From IMG/VR virus record IMGVR_UViG_3300037827_000187, positions 1-64,000 of that record: a DNA stretch of 64,000 nucleotides; one strand, written 5' to 3'. The position numbers and the translations under genes were made by a program. Each line of letters begins with the position of its first letter. Within the stretch, counting starts at the first letter, position 1. The notes below the pieces were generated by a model. The model had not been told where the DNA came from, did not search any database, and was given only the letters and a program-made list of their open reading frames with translations. The DNA comes from a virus. Shown here in pieces: positions 50,253-57,599 of this stretch.

Positions 50253-50474
50253 ATGGAACAACTCTATCTAAGTCGGCGTAACCTCCTCACACTGTTGAGC
50301 AAGCTTGATCGAGTCAAGCGTGGCGAGGGTAGTATGTGCACACTCGTCAAGCAGGATCTTACACATCCCAAGTATCCAGCCTCAGTCGTGGTTCGATTGA
50401 CAGCCGTAGAGGATGAGGATTATTACACAGACAGGCTTGCTGGACAGGTACATCCTGCTGATGAGCCTCGATGA
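50253..50474 (+). CDS. Small conserved-looking phage protein
   Basis: 73 aa from ATG 50253. MEQLYLSRRNLLTLLSKLDR then CTLVKQDLTHPKYP and VEDEDYYTDRLAGQVHPAD look like a small phage protein with conserved Tyr and acidic residues. An upstream GTG (50082) would add an unconvincing N-terminus. Function unknown. Confidence 0.62.
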   Translation: MEQLYLSRRNLLTLLSKLDRVKRGEGSMCTLVKQDLTHPKYPASVVVRLTAVEDEDYYTDRLAGQVHPADEPR

Positions 50475-50623
50475 TTCCCACTCGACACATCATCAAGGTG
50501 GCAGATAAACGGTATATGGTGACTGAGGGGAATCAGATTTGGTATTTTGAAGTAATACGAAGTGAGGAAGAAGCGGAGCCTGAAGCGCCTGTTGTAGTAC
50601 CAGAAGGGCATTTTGACAATTAA
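50471..50623 (+). CDS. 50-residue hypothetical protein
   Basis: Coupled by an ATGA overlap to the previous gene. MIPTRHIIKVADKRYMV then a beta strand (NQIWYFEVIRSEEEAE) and an acidic Pro/Val-rich tail. A short single-domain protein just upstream of the amidoligase locus. Confidence 0.5.
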   Translation: MIPTRHIIKVADKRYMVTEGNQIWYFEVIRSEEEAEPEAPVVVPEGHFDN

Positions 50624-50627
50624 TATT

Positions 50628-50647
50628 CCTCGCTCAAAACGGGGTTA
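50628..50647 (+). repeat. Dispersed CCTCGC-AAAA-CGGGG element, copy 12
   Basis: CCTCGC-TCAAAA-CGGGGTTAGATA four bases after a stop codon, in the sense direction, 40 bases before the first amidoligase gene. Confidence 0.85.
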
Positions 50648-50687
50648 GATAGCCTCCCTCAAACATCCATCGTGAGATGGAGGCTGC

Positions 50688-52019
50688 ATGGAATTACCAC
50701 TGCGTAGAATTGTACCGGGGAGTGTGGTAAAACTCCCCGTTGATCTCATTCAACAGGCAGGCGGAGCCGAACTAGGGATCTTCATGGGGGCTGAGTATAC
50801 TGATCAGCCTACAAAGACTGTATTTCCCTATGTTGAGGCCCTGGTGGGGCAAACATTCCAAATGAATGCTCTGCCTGAGAGACCTGAGGCTGAAGGATGG
50901 GAAGTTGTAGAGGATCCAATAGTTCTGGGGAATTTTGCGAAGCGAGAGCTGTGGATTCCCCACCTGGATGTAATGTCAGGGACGGATCCTGAAATATTCT
51001 GCACGAATCATGGTGGGGATATTGTGCTTCCAGCGTGGAAGTATCTCCAATCAGAGGCAGAGTGCGAGACTTGGTATAGCAGCCTTGATGAGGCTGATCC
51101 AAAGAGATTCTGGGATGGTGTGCAGGCGGAATGGTGCCCACCGGCTAGCCGAGTTATAGGGAAGGTGTTGGAAGGTATTCACAATGGGATGCGGCAGATA
51201 AGGATTGCGGCCCGTAGGGTTGATCCTGATGCTCAGTTGAGCATTAGTTCAACTGTGGAGTTGACAGAGGACCAAGTTAAGCGGGCTAGCCCTGCTCATC
51301 TGGCTTTCCGATGCAGCCCTAGCATGAATGTTTATGAGGATCAAGGGTTTGATCCACCGAATCCAATTGAATTCAGAGAACGCTACGCGGGAGGACATCT
51401 GCATGGAGGAATCACCCGAAGATTTACGGCGCCGGTTATCGGAGAGATTGTCAAGGCTTTTGATGGAGTTATTGGCGTTGCAGGGGTTAGCCTTGCAGCC
51501 GGGATGGACGATCCGAGACGCCGCCGTTACTATGGGCGTGCGGGAGAATTCAGATTACCATCCCACGGTATCGAATACCGTGTCCTTTCTAATTTCTGGC
51601 TCTGTAGTCCGGCGATCACAGAGTTAGTAATGAGTCTGTTTCGTCAGGTAATGAGCTTTGGGGCCTCCGGGCTTTATCGAGTAGCATGGAAAGCGGATCA
51701 AGAACGAGTCCGCGAGGTCATAAACAATTGCGACGTAGATCAAGCACGAGCAATGCTCGCAGAAAACCGCGCAAGTCTAGCCGTGCTCATCAAAAAGTGC
51801 GGGTGGACACCAGAGGCAAGCGCGTTCGCGCTAGAAACGCTGTTAAACGGCGTAGCGTATGCAGTAAAAAATCCCGCCGACCTAATGAAAAACTGGCATC
51901 TGGAGGACAATCAGTGGGAAAAATACGGAAAGCACTCGGGGGGTGGGTGGGAGAGTCATATATCCAGCCAGTTGTACCCTGCCCACTCTGCCACGGAACA
52001 GGCTGGGAAGTTAGTTTAA
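50688..52019 (+). CDS. COOH-NH2 ligase (phiEco32-type amidoligase), copy 1
   Basis: 443 aa. Predicted to join a carboxylate to an amine using ATP, with the glutamine-synthetase-like fold of the amidoligase superfamily. Visible pattern: SGTDPEIF, DGVQAEWCPP, the GGHLHGG metal/substrate motif, and IEYRVLSNFWLCSP, in the same order as the two other copies (56034, 61183). The N-terminal 95 residues are specific to this copy. ATG 50688 has GGAGG upstream. The zinc-finger gene that follows starts 106 bases inside this gene. Substrate unknown: peptide, cell-wall or protein tail modification are all possible. Confidence 0.85.
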   Translation: MELPLRRIVPGSVVKLPVDLIQQAGGAELGIFMGAEYTDQPTKTVFPYVEALVGQTFQMNALPERPEAEGWEVVEDPIVLGNFAKRELWIPHLDVMSGTDPEIFCTNHGGDIVLPAWKYLQSEAECETWYSSLDEADPKRFWDGVQAEWCPPASRVIGKVLEGIHNGMRQIRIAARRVDPDAQLSISSTVELTEDQVKRASPAHLAFRCSPSMNVYEDQGFDPPNPIEFRERYAGGHLHGGITRRFTAPVIGEIVKAFDGVIGVAGVSLAAGMDDPRRRRYYGRAGEFRLPSHGIEYRVLSNFWLCSPAITELVMSLFRQVMSFGASGLYRVAWKADQERVREVINNCDVDQARAMLAENRASLAVLIKKCGWTPEASAFALETLLNGVAYAVKNPADLMKNWHLEDNQWEKYGKHSGGGWESHISSQLYPAHSATEQAGKLV

Positions 52020-52357
52020 CGGGGGCCATGAGGCCTGGATCAAGGGCGCGCCTGCGTGATATGTGCATGCTTTGTGAGGGGCGGCGTGTAGTCCCGCAAG
52101 AGGTGTGCAGAGGATGTGGACGACCAGCTTGGGTCCAAACTCCAATCATCTCATTTTGTGGTGAGGATACTTGCCTACAAAAGTTGATCGAATTCATTAA
52201 TCCCAAAAAGGTCAAGATGATTGACATTGTGGAGAAGAACAAGAGCCGCTTTGAGAAGATGAAAGGCGGAGCTGAACAACAGGTATTTGACATCGTCGCT
52301 GCGGCCCGGAGATTGGGTCCTGATGATGAGGAAGATTTCACGAGGTATTGCTGCTGA
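51914..52357 (+). CDS. Zinc-finger protein with DnaJ-like CxxC pairs
   Basis: 147 aa from GTG 51914, chosen because GGAGG lies seven bases upstream. CPLCHGTGW, CMLCEGRR, CRGCGRP and FCGEDTC give four pairs, of which the first has the DnaJ-type CxxCxGxG pattern. A charged helical C-terminus (DIVEKNKSRFEKMKGGAEQQ) follows. Overlaps the ligase gene by 106 bases. May bring a partner or RNA to the amidoligase; inference. Confidence 0.7.
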   Translation: MGKIRKALGGWVGESYIQPVVPCPLCHGTGWEVSLTGAMRPGSRARLRDMCMLCEGRRVVPQEVCRGCGRPAWVQTPIISFCGEDTCLQKLIEFINPKKVKMIDIVEKNKSRFEKMKGGAEQQVFDIVAAARRLGPDDEEDFTRYCC

Positions 52358-52455
52358 TGGCACATTTACTTGACATTGGATTATTTATCCTTTTGGCGGG
52401 CGCCGGTGCTGTCTTGATTGCAATAGCGTATCGGATCGCGACGGACTGGGATTAA
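52357..52455 (+). CDS. 32-residue single-span membrane peptide
   Basis: TGATG overlap with the zinc-finger gene. MAHLLDIGLF then a hydrophobic run (ILLAGAGAVLIAIAY) and a short polar RIATDWD end: one membrane helix. Lies inside the amidoligase locus and resembles the 29-aa membrane peptide at 58627 in layout, so both are candidate substrates or partners of the ligases. Confidence 0.55.
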   Translation: MAHLLDIGLFILLAGAGAVLIAIAYRIATDWD

Positions 52456-52609
52456 CACAAGTTCTTCGTCCGGTTTCAGCAACCACACGAAACGGGCTTT
52501 GCTTATGCTCACGAGGAACCTATTGCGGCTCGGAGGGCCGGAGGGGATAGCCCCTTGGATAGGCGCTTTGTTTGCATCGGTTAGTTCTTAAGGAAGCGGT
52601 TGGAAGATT

Positions 52610-52714
52610 GTGGCCTCTGTGGGCGAGGCAGATGAGCGGCTATTGACGCAGGTGGAACTCCTGGTTGAGTCGTTGCTCCCAAGATACGCAGGCCAACAAA
52701 CCTCCGGGTTTTAG
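52610..52714 (+). CDS. 34-residue hypothetical peptide
   Basis: GTG 52610, preceded by GGAAG, to TAG 52714. MASVGEADERLLTQVELLVE then SLLPRYAGQQTSGF; acidic helix. Evidence is only the frame and the ribosome site. The preceding 150 bases contain no clear gene. Confidence 0.3.
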   Translation: MASVGEADERLLTQVELLVESLLPRYAGQQTSGF

Positions 52715-52860
52715 TGCGGCGTTCTTGCGAGCTTCTTGTCCGGCCTCCCGATAGTAAAACATGTCACAAAGCTAGCCGGGGAATTAGGTCTCTAATTGAG
52801 GCGGAGATTTGCACACGTGTTGGCAATACTGAAACCGGATGGAGGAATAAGGAGGGCAGG

Positions 52861-53028
52861 ATGGAAAGCGCAGATTTACGGGAGGTAGCGCTACGACTCG
52901 CGGAGCGAGGCAAAAGTTTCTTCGGTAACAAGTTGGAGGAGCATGAAATACCCAAAAAGGATTATCCGCCGAGTTATCGTTTTGATGGAGGATGGCCTGG
53001 ATATCCTCGATCGAGCGACCGACAATAA
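52861..53028 (+). CDS. Small hypothetical protein
   Basis: 55 aa from ATG 52861, preceded by AAGGAGGGCAGG. Helical basic-acidic N-terminus (MESADLREVALRLAERGKSF), tail Pro/Gly-rich. The next gene starts 86 bases before its end, so the tail may overlap two frames. Confidence 0.5.
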   Translation: MESADLREVALRLAERGKSFFGNKLEEHEIPKKDYPPSYRFDGGWPGYPRSSDRQ

Positions 53029-53122
53029 CTTTTTAACCAAAAAGCAGATCCTGGAGTTGGAAAAGGGATACGACTGTCTCTTGGAGGCTCAGATTCTGCT
53101 CAAGGAGGGCAGGAAGAAATGA
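52943..53122 (+). CDS. 59-residue hypothetical protein
   Basis: ATG 52943 with TTGGAGGAGC upstream; ends in an ATGA overlap with the next gene. Charged and helical (YPKRIIRRVIVLMEDGLDI, KKQILELEKGYDCLLEAQ). Overlaps the previous frame by 86 bases. Confidence 0.6.
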   Translation: MKYPKRIIRRVIVLMEDGLDILDRATDNNFLTKKQILELEKGYDCLLEAQILLKEGRKK

Positions 53123-53466
53123 ATTACGGTGGATTAGGATGCTGCGGGGTTGGTAGTGTGATGGGGTTCCCCTATGACACGATGGTGGGGAATGGTACTG
53201 ACTATGAAGCCAAGCGCCTGGAGGATCTGGAGGCGGCGCTAAAGAAGCCTGCAATTGGTGACGAGATTTATGCAATCCCCAAGCTCGGTGCCCAGCTCGC
53301 CGTCGTGACAGCGGAGCAAAGCCGAGCCAAGGCCATCCTCATCAAGTATGGCTTCAAAGAGGTGGCGAAGTTCAAATCCACCCACGGGAATGGCAAGGAT
53401 CTTTTCCTCCTGGTAAGGGGGGACACCGTGGAGAAGATCATCAAGAAGAAAAAGAAGGTGCTTTGA
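53119..53466 (+). CDS. CC-motif family protein, member 1
   Basis: 115 aa. Begins with GLGCCGVGSVMGFPYDT, ends with a QSRAKAILIKYGFKEVAKF and KDLFLLVRG pattern that recurs in the next two genes. A 3-alpha/beta-type small fold is likely; the CC and Asp-Thr could be a metal or redox site. Function unknown. ATGA/TGATG links couple the three genes. Confidence 0.65.
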   Translation: MNYGGLGCCGVGSVMGFPYDTMVGNGTDYEAKRLEDLEAALKKPAIGDEIYAIPKLGAQLAVVTAEQSRAKAILIKYGFKEVAKFKSTHGNGKDLFLLVRGDTVEKIIKKKKKVL

Positions 53467-53828
53467 TGGAGACGACTGTCTTTCCGAGATGTTGTGCGCT
53501 CAATATCCTCTCGGGGTTTCCGGCCGATACGTCTATATCCCTGGATGAGTTGTTGGCGCAAATACCCCAGAAAATCAAGGACCATGAAACCGGAGTCTAC
53601 GGGGTGGGTTATTGTGCCCTATCGGGCTACTCACCATATATCCGGGCGCACGTGCTTGCTGTTTCGGGGAAACAGCTCAAAGCCAAGGCGAAGTTGGAGA
53701 CCCTGGGATACAGGCTTCTTGGAAGCTGTTTGAGTGCCCACTCATCCAAGGATCCTTACAGTCTTGGCTATTACCGAATTTATCTCATGGGAAAGGGTTT
53801 TGACCTTCCCGGAATGGAGCCCAAATGA
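53466..53828 (+). CDS. CC-motif family protein, member 2
   Basis: 120 aa from ATG 53466. RCCALNILSGFPADT is the family N-motif; the C-motif is LKAKAKLETLGYRLLG and YYRIYLMGKG. Probably a diverged tandem duplicate of member 1. Confidence 0.65.
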   Translation: METTVFPRCCALNILSGFPADTSISLDELLAQIPQKIKDHETGVYGVGYCALSGYSPYIRAHVLAVSGKQLKAKAKLETLGYRLLGSCLSAHSSKDPYSLGYYRIYLMGKGFDLPGMEPK

Positions 53829-54100
53829 CATCACGAAAATTCATGATGTGTTGTTCAGCGGCGGAGTTGGGAGGTTTGTGGATGGACACCAGTGTCCAGG
53901 GTATCTTGGACACACTGATGCCCAACAAGCTCTTGCATATTGCAACCGTAGTCCCCAAGGTACAAGCAGCGGCATTTGATCATTTGAAAGGCGCTGGATT
54001 CAAGAGCGTCGGAACATATAAGGGCCGCGACGGACGAGTCCATCTTATGGTAAAGGGTTTGACCAAGCACAACGCTCGGTCAAAACAAGAAGCCCAGTAG
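53825..54100 (+). CDS. CC-motif family protein, member 3
   Basis: 91 aa from ATG 53825 (ATGA overlap). MCCSAAELGGLWMDT and VQAAAFDHLKGAGFKSVG, VHLMVKG are the family motifs. Slightly shorter in the centre. Confidence 0.65.
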   Translation: MTSRKFMMCCSAAELGGLWMDTSVQGILDTLMPNKLLHIATVVPKVQAAAFDHLKGAGFKSVGTYKGRDGRVHLMVKGLTKHNARSKQEAQ

Positions 54101-54111
54101 TAAGGGGCTTC
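54089..54111 (+). terminator. Possible terminator at the end of the CC-motif genes
   Basis: GAAGCCC and GGGCTTC form a 7-bp stem with a 9-base loop that includes the stop codon of member 3, followed by ATTTCG. Weak U-tract. Confidence 0.4.
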
Positions 54112-54407
54112 ATTTCGAGCAGCGAAGTGACACCACACAAGTTTGATGCGCAAACGCGCTCCTTGTCCAATGCCACCTCAAAGTAACACTGCGAGATAGT
54201 GCGTTAGGTGAGCGCTCCTTCGGGGGCCTGTGCCGTAGTGGGAAGAGGCTACAGGATCGGATTTCACTAGTGGTCCCGTCTTGTATGTTCGCACGAAAAG
54301 CTCAACTTTCCCACGATACCCCAAGCGCCTGAGGCATGTTCAGGCTTTAGGGCTTGGTCCAAGGCAGGACGGGGGAAACCCCGTCCTTCTGGTTCCCAGG
54401 AGGGGAC
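54112..54407 (+). ncRNA. Candidate structured RNA or long 5' leader
   Basis: No gene in 296 bases. Visible nested pairings: GCGC-AAAC-GCGC near 54146, CCTGTGCC with GGC-T-ACAGG around 54230, CAAGC enclosing GCCTGA-TCAGGC and closing with GCTTG near 54320-54355, and a perfect 9-bp stem AGGACGGGG-GAAA-CCCCGTCCT (54366-54387) 20 bases before the next ATG. Could be a regulatory leader or a phage ncRNA. Confidence 0.45.
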
Positions 54408-55163
54408 ATGAACGTACCACTTTGGGTACTGAAAGCTTCGTTTAGACCCTATGGGTCAAAGATGCCAGAGAGACCCGTGACATTGAATCCTTATGCGCCG
54501 GTGCATGGCTATGGGTCGGTGTGGCATCCCGAATCACTGTGTGCACAGTGCGCCCTGTCTATCAAGGGGACAGATTGGGTGTTTAGGAGTGGAAGTTACG
54601 TGCACAGGTTGTGTGAGACAGACTTTGTAAACAAGTCATCTATCAAGCTGGGGCCAAGCACGCTTGAGTCTCCCAGACGTAGCCGTCGAAGGGCCGGGTT
54701 TCACAAACAATCCGATGAGCCTGATCCTATACCGGATGGCAATTTGGGGGATTCAGAGTATCGGTTCTGGATTGGCACCGAGCAAAATCCCTCAATGTTC
54801 GCAATGTGCCGGGCCTGTCGGTGCTCAGTTTATGGGGAGAAGGACCGGAATGAACACAAGAAAGATGCTCGATATTGGGTGGGCAGTGATGCCTGCACTC
54901 AACAACTCATCGAGGTTTATCGACGCTTGCTAGGCAAGAAAGAGTGTGTGATTTGTCACAAGCATACTACATGGAAGAAATGGGGAGTGCCAATCTGTGG
55001 CAAGGAGTGTGAGCGCGCATGGAAGTTCAGTCAAGTGTGGCACACAGCGGTGAAGGACACCCTGGACGAGGTTCGGAGGAAGCTGTACGCGGAAGTGGCC
55101 ACGAATCTAAAGTCTGGTGGCTCCGAAACTTCGGAATCCATGTCAATTCTACCCCCCGATTAA
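54408..55163 (+). CDS. Zinc-binding protein of the amidoligase locus
   Basis: 251 aa from ATG 54408, AGGAGGGGAC directly upstream. Cys pairs: LCAQCALSIKG, FAMCRACRCSVYG, CVICHKHTTW and ICGKECERAW, i.e. several treble-clef-like zinc knuckles. A basic linker (RSRRRAGFHK) separates them. It may be a nucleic-acid or peptide-substrate binding protein. The following frame starts inside its 3' part. Confidence 0.65.
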   Translation: MNVPLWVLKASFRPYGSKMPERPVTLNPYAPVHGYGSVWHPESLCAQCALSIKGTDWVFRSGSYVHRLCETDFVNKSSIKLGPSTLESPRRSRRRAGFHKQSDEPDPIPDGNLGDSEYRFWIGTEQNPSMFAMCRACRCSVYGEKDRNEHKKDARYWVGSDACTQQLIEVYRRLLGKKECVICHKHTTWKKWGVPICGKECERAWKFSQVWHTAVKDTLDEVRRKLYAEVATNLKSGGSETSESMSILPPD

Positions 55164-55300
55164 CATTGTATGGTTGGGTGTCTTTGCCAGAATGGGAAGT
55201 TTGGATTATGAAAGAGGGTAAGCCGGTTAGAACACTTTCTTATGATCCAAATCTAGCCAAGGTGTGGGAGTTGCTTGTGGAAGTGGTGGATGCCCAGTGA
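55019..55300 (+). CDS. Small hypothetical protein, start uncertain
   Basis: 93 aa if ATG 55019 (AAGGAG 11 bases upstream) is used, which would overlap the zinc protein by 145 bases; the convincing part (LTLYGWVSLPEWEVWIMKEG, KVWELLVEVVDAQ) lies after 55166, where a TTG could start a 44-aa version. Ends in a GTGA overlap with the next gene. Confidence 0.45.
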   Translation: MEVQSSVAHSGEGHPGRGSEEAVRGSGHESKVWWLRNFGIHVNSTPRLTLYGWVSLPEWEVWIMKEGKPVRTLSYDPNLAKVWELLVEVVDAQ

Positions 55301-55824
55301 AGAACTTCGGAGAGTTTCGGAAGATGGCGAATGATTATCTACCAGAAAAGTTGTTTTCACCAAAGCCATTTCCTGGCCCGTATCCTACGAGGTGGGTTGT
55401 TGGATTGAATCATCGAATCCCAAGGACTGATAGAGATGAGACGTTCAGTTACTTTGGCAGGCCTTGCAAGCAGGTTGTCCAACACATACAACCCTTTTTT
55501 GCATATGATGCTTATCTTATCTGGACAGAGTTTGACCAGAATGGCGTGATTCAAAAGATTGACTGCGCGCTTCCCTTGATGGATTGTTATCCGGTGGCCC
55601 GGTATTGGCAGCCAGAGGGAATTCAATACTATTATCCCTTCAGTCAAGGACTGACCTTGGCAGAGATATGGCTTCGCGAAGTAGTATCCACGCGGATGAT
55701 TGTTAAACCACGGGCCTATACCTGTTATATGCCGTTTGCGCACAAAGAGGGGGTACAGACGGCATATAATCTAGTGAAAGGACACGAAGAATGGCTTCAA
55801 AAGGCAAACATTCAATACAAGTGA
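55297..55824 (+). CDS. Hypothetical protein of the amidoligase locus
   Basis: 175 aa from GTG 55297 (GTGA overlap), or ATG 55324. Aromatic-rich (NDYLPEKLFSPKPFPGPYPT, PFFAYDAYLIWTEFDQNGV, IQYYYPFSQGLTLAEIWL). A compact alpha/beta protein, not recognised. Confidence 0.65.
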   Translation: MKNFGEFRKMANDYLPEKLFSPKPFPGPYPTRWVVGLNHRIPRTDRDETFSYFGRPCKQVVQHIQPFFAYDAYLIWTEFDQNGVIQKIDCALPLMDCYPVARYWQPEGIQYYYPFSQGLTLAEIWLREVVSTRMIVKPRAYTCYMPFAHKEGVQTAYNLVKGHEEWLQKANIQYK

Positions 55825-56033
55825 TTGACTTCGGGAAGCTGAAGCCTCCTGTGAGCAAGGCTGCGCGTTATAAAGCAAAGTGCGTCAATTGTGGCCGGAA
55901 TCACTATGAGAGCGTGCCATTTTATGGCTTTGTGTGCAAGCCTTGTGGATTCGAGAATGATGGGATCTATTCTGTGGCCGTCCCAACTCAAGCAAGGCCA
56001 GGATATCCGATCAAACCGGCAGATGAATTCTAA
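55791..56033 (+). CDS. Small zinc-ribbon protein
   Basis: 80 aa; KCVNCGRNHYES and FVCKPCGFEND form a two-knuckle zinc ribbon. Overlaps the preceding gene by 34 bases and abuts the second amidoligase gene. Confidence 0.65.
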   Translation: MASKGKHSIQVIDFGKLKPPVSKAARYKAKCVNCGRNHYESVPFYGFVCKPCGFENDGIYSVAVPTQARPGYPIKPADEF

Positions 56034-57566
56034 ATGAGTGAATGGATCACAAAACGAGAGGCTTTTTATCGGATGGCTATCCAGCAGGGATTGGCCGGGT
56101 CAGAGCAGCTTGATACGGTGTTTCCCCTGGGATATAATGTCCCAGAGCTACGCCTGCGTAAGTGGCTACGACGCTTGATCTGTTCGCCATCGCATCTGCT
56201 TAATGGGCGAAGGATCGTGAATAGATTCAAACTGGGGGCAGATCCGGAGTTCATTTTTACTTATCAAGGGGCACGAGTTAATGCCTCAGGGTTGAATCTT
56301 AAGCAAGGGCAAGCTTTTGGGGCAGATAACAATGGGCGCCTGACAGAGATTCGACCGTATCCTTCAAGGAGTTCTCTTGATGTAGTGGCCTCAGTTCTGG
56401 ACACATTGAGGTGGATGGTCATCCTGAAGCCCAAGACAAAGGATCTAGCTTGGGAATCAGGAGCCTTTCTTCAAGACGATGGCTTAGGAGGCCATGTTCA
56501 CTTTGGACGCAAGAGACCACACCGAGATCAAGAAATTACCGCCCTTGATTGCATTGAGGAACTGCTGTTATCTCTCGGGGCCTATCCAATCAACGATGTT
56601 ATCCGACGCCGACGCGGAGATGCTCATCGACAAATATATGGTGCTCTCCACGACTTTAGGCTCCAGGCCCATGGTTATGAATACAGGACTTTTCCCAGTT
56701 GGCTGGACAGCCCCGAACTGGCGTTCATGACCATTACGTTTGCGAAGCTGGCGGTGCAGAACCCTCTGATTTGTCAAGGGATGCAAGTTTCCACCCAGGC
56801 TGTGCTAAATCTTCAAAAGTTGAAGAATCTCCTGGCTTATTATCGAGACATTGACAATGATGCTCGGTTGCTCCTCATCATGCTCAATCAAGGATTGTTC
56901 CCTCAACACATTGGAGGGGATTTTCGAGGACGATGGGGCATACCAGTAATGGTGGAAGTTGCCAAAGAACACGGAGTAAGCGTGATCCCTCCGGCGATTA
57001 AGCCAAGGCCGGAGACAATCAAGGAACTGACGGAGCATTTCGCCTTTGGGAAACCTTTGGGATTTTCAGGCAAGATGACTCCAACATGGATGCCTTATAC
57101 TATTCCACCTGGCTACACCATGTGCATAAATAATGTTGTGACGGATCAAGCAAAGGGATTTGGGGAGTTGATTTGGGATCTGTGTGTATCAAAGAACTTC
57201 ACGATTAACTTCACAGCCGGAGGGGGGCGAGACATTGAAGCGCCAGGACGAGGGGGCATTACTGTCGCGAGCAATATTGCCAAGCTGTTGCCTGAGGGAT
57301 GGCAACGAACATTGCACGGCGTGAAGATTGGAAAGCAACGGGATAACAGCATTGCGCTGGCCGCGTCCACGCGAGAAGGACCTCAGGCCCGGTTAACGAA
57401 GGATATATTGACCAGCGGGGCTTTCCCGATATGGCGGGCCAAGGATCTTCAACCGGATTCCTATGAGCAGTGGGCCAAGCACGCAAAGCCTGCCTCAACA
57501 AAGAAACCTGCGGCATCGAGAAGCAAGTTGTTGTATAATACCAGCCCGATTCCGGGTATGGTCTGA
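56034..57566 (+). CDS. COOH-NH2 ligase (phiEco32-type amidoligase), copy 2
   Basis: 510 aa. LGADPEFIFTYQG, NNGRLTEIRPYPS, GGHVHFGR and GYEYRTFPSWLDSPEL reproduce the family order (DPE, E-R-P, GGH-x-H, EYR-SWL-P). The C-terminal 200 residues include an additional PETIKELTEHFAF and GGGRDIEAPGRGG segment. Directly upstream of the glutamine amidotransferase gene, so the amine donor may be glutamine-derived ammonia. ATG follows the previous stop without a gap. Confidence 0.85.
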   Translation: MSEWITKREAFYRMAIQQGLAGSEQLDTVFPLGYNVPELRLRKWLRRLICSPSHLLNGRRIVNRFKLGADPEFIFTYQGARVNASGLNLKQGQAFGADNNGRLTEIRPYPSRSSLDVVASVLDTLRWMVILKPKTKDLAWESGAFLQDDGLGGHVHFGRKRPHRDQEITALDCIEELLLSLGAYPINDVIRRRRGDAHRQIYGALHDFRLQAHGYEYRTFPSWLDSPELAFMTITFAKLAVQNPLICQGMQVSTQAVLNLQKLKNLLAYYRDIDNDARLLLIMLNQGLFPQHIGGDFRGRWGIPVMVEVAKEHGVSVIPPAIKPRPETIKELTEHFAFGKPLGFSGKMTPTWMPYTIPPGYTMCINNVVTDQAKGFGELIWDLCVSKNFTINFTAGGGRDIEAPGRGGITVASNIAKLLPEGWQRTLHGVKIGKQRDNSIALAASTREGPQARLTKDILTSGAFPIWRAKDLQPDSYEQWAKHAKPASTKKPAASRSKLLYNTSPIPGMV

Positions 57567-57599
57567 GAGAAAGTCCTGGGATGCCAGGAAGGAGCTGAC

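Noticed and set aside
54438-54470. GTTTAGACCC near 54443 as another promoter copy
   Set aside because: No GTAAC partner at the 16-base spacing; the rest does not match.
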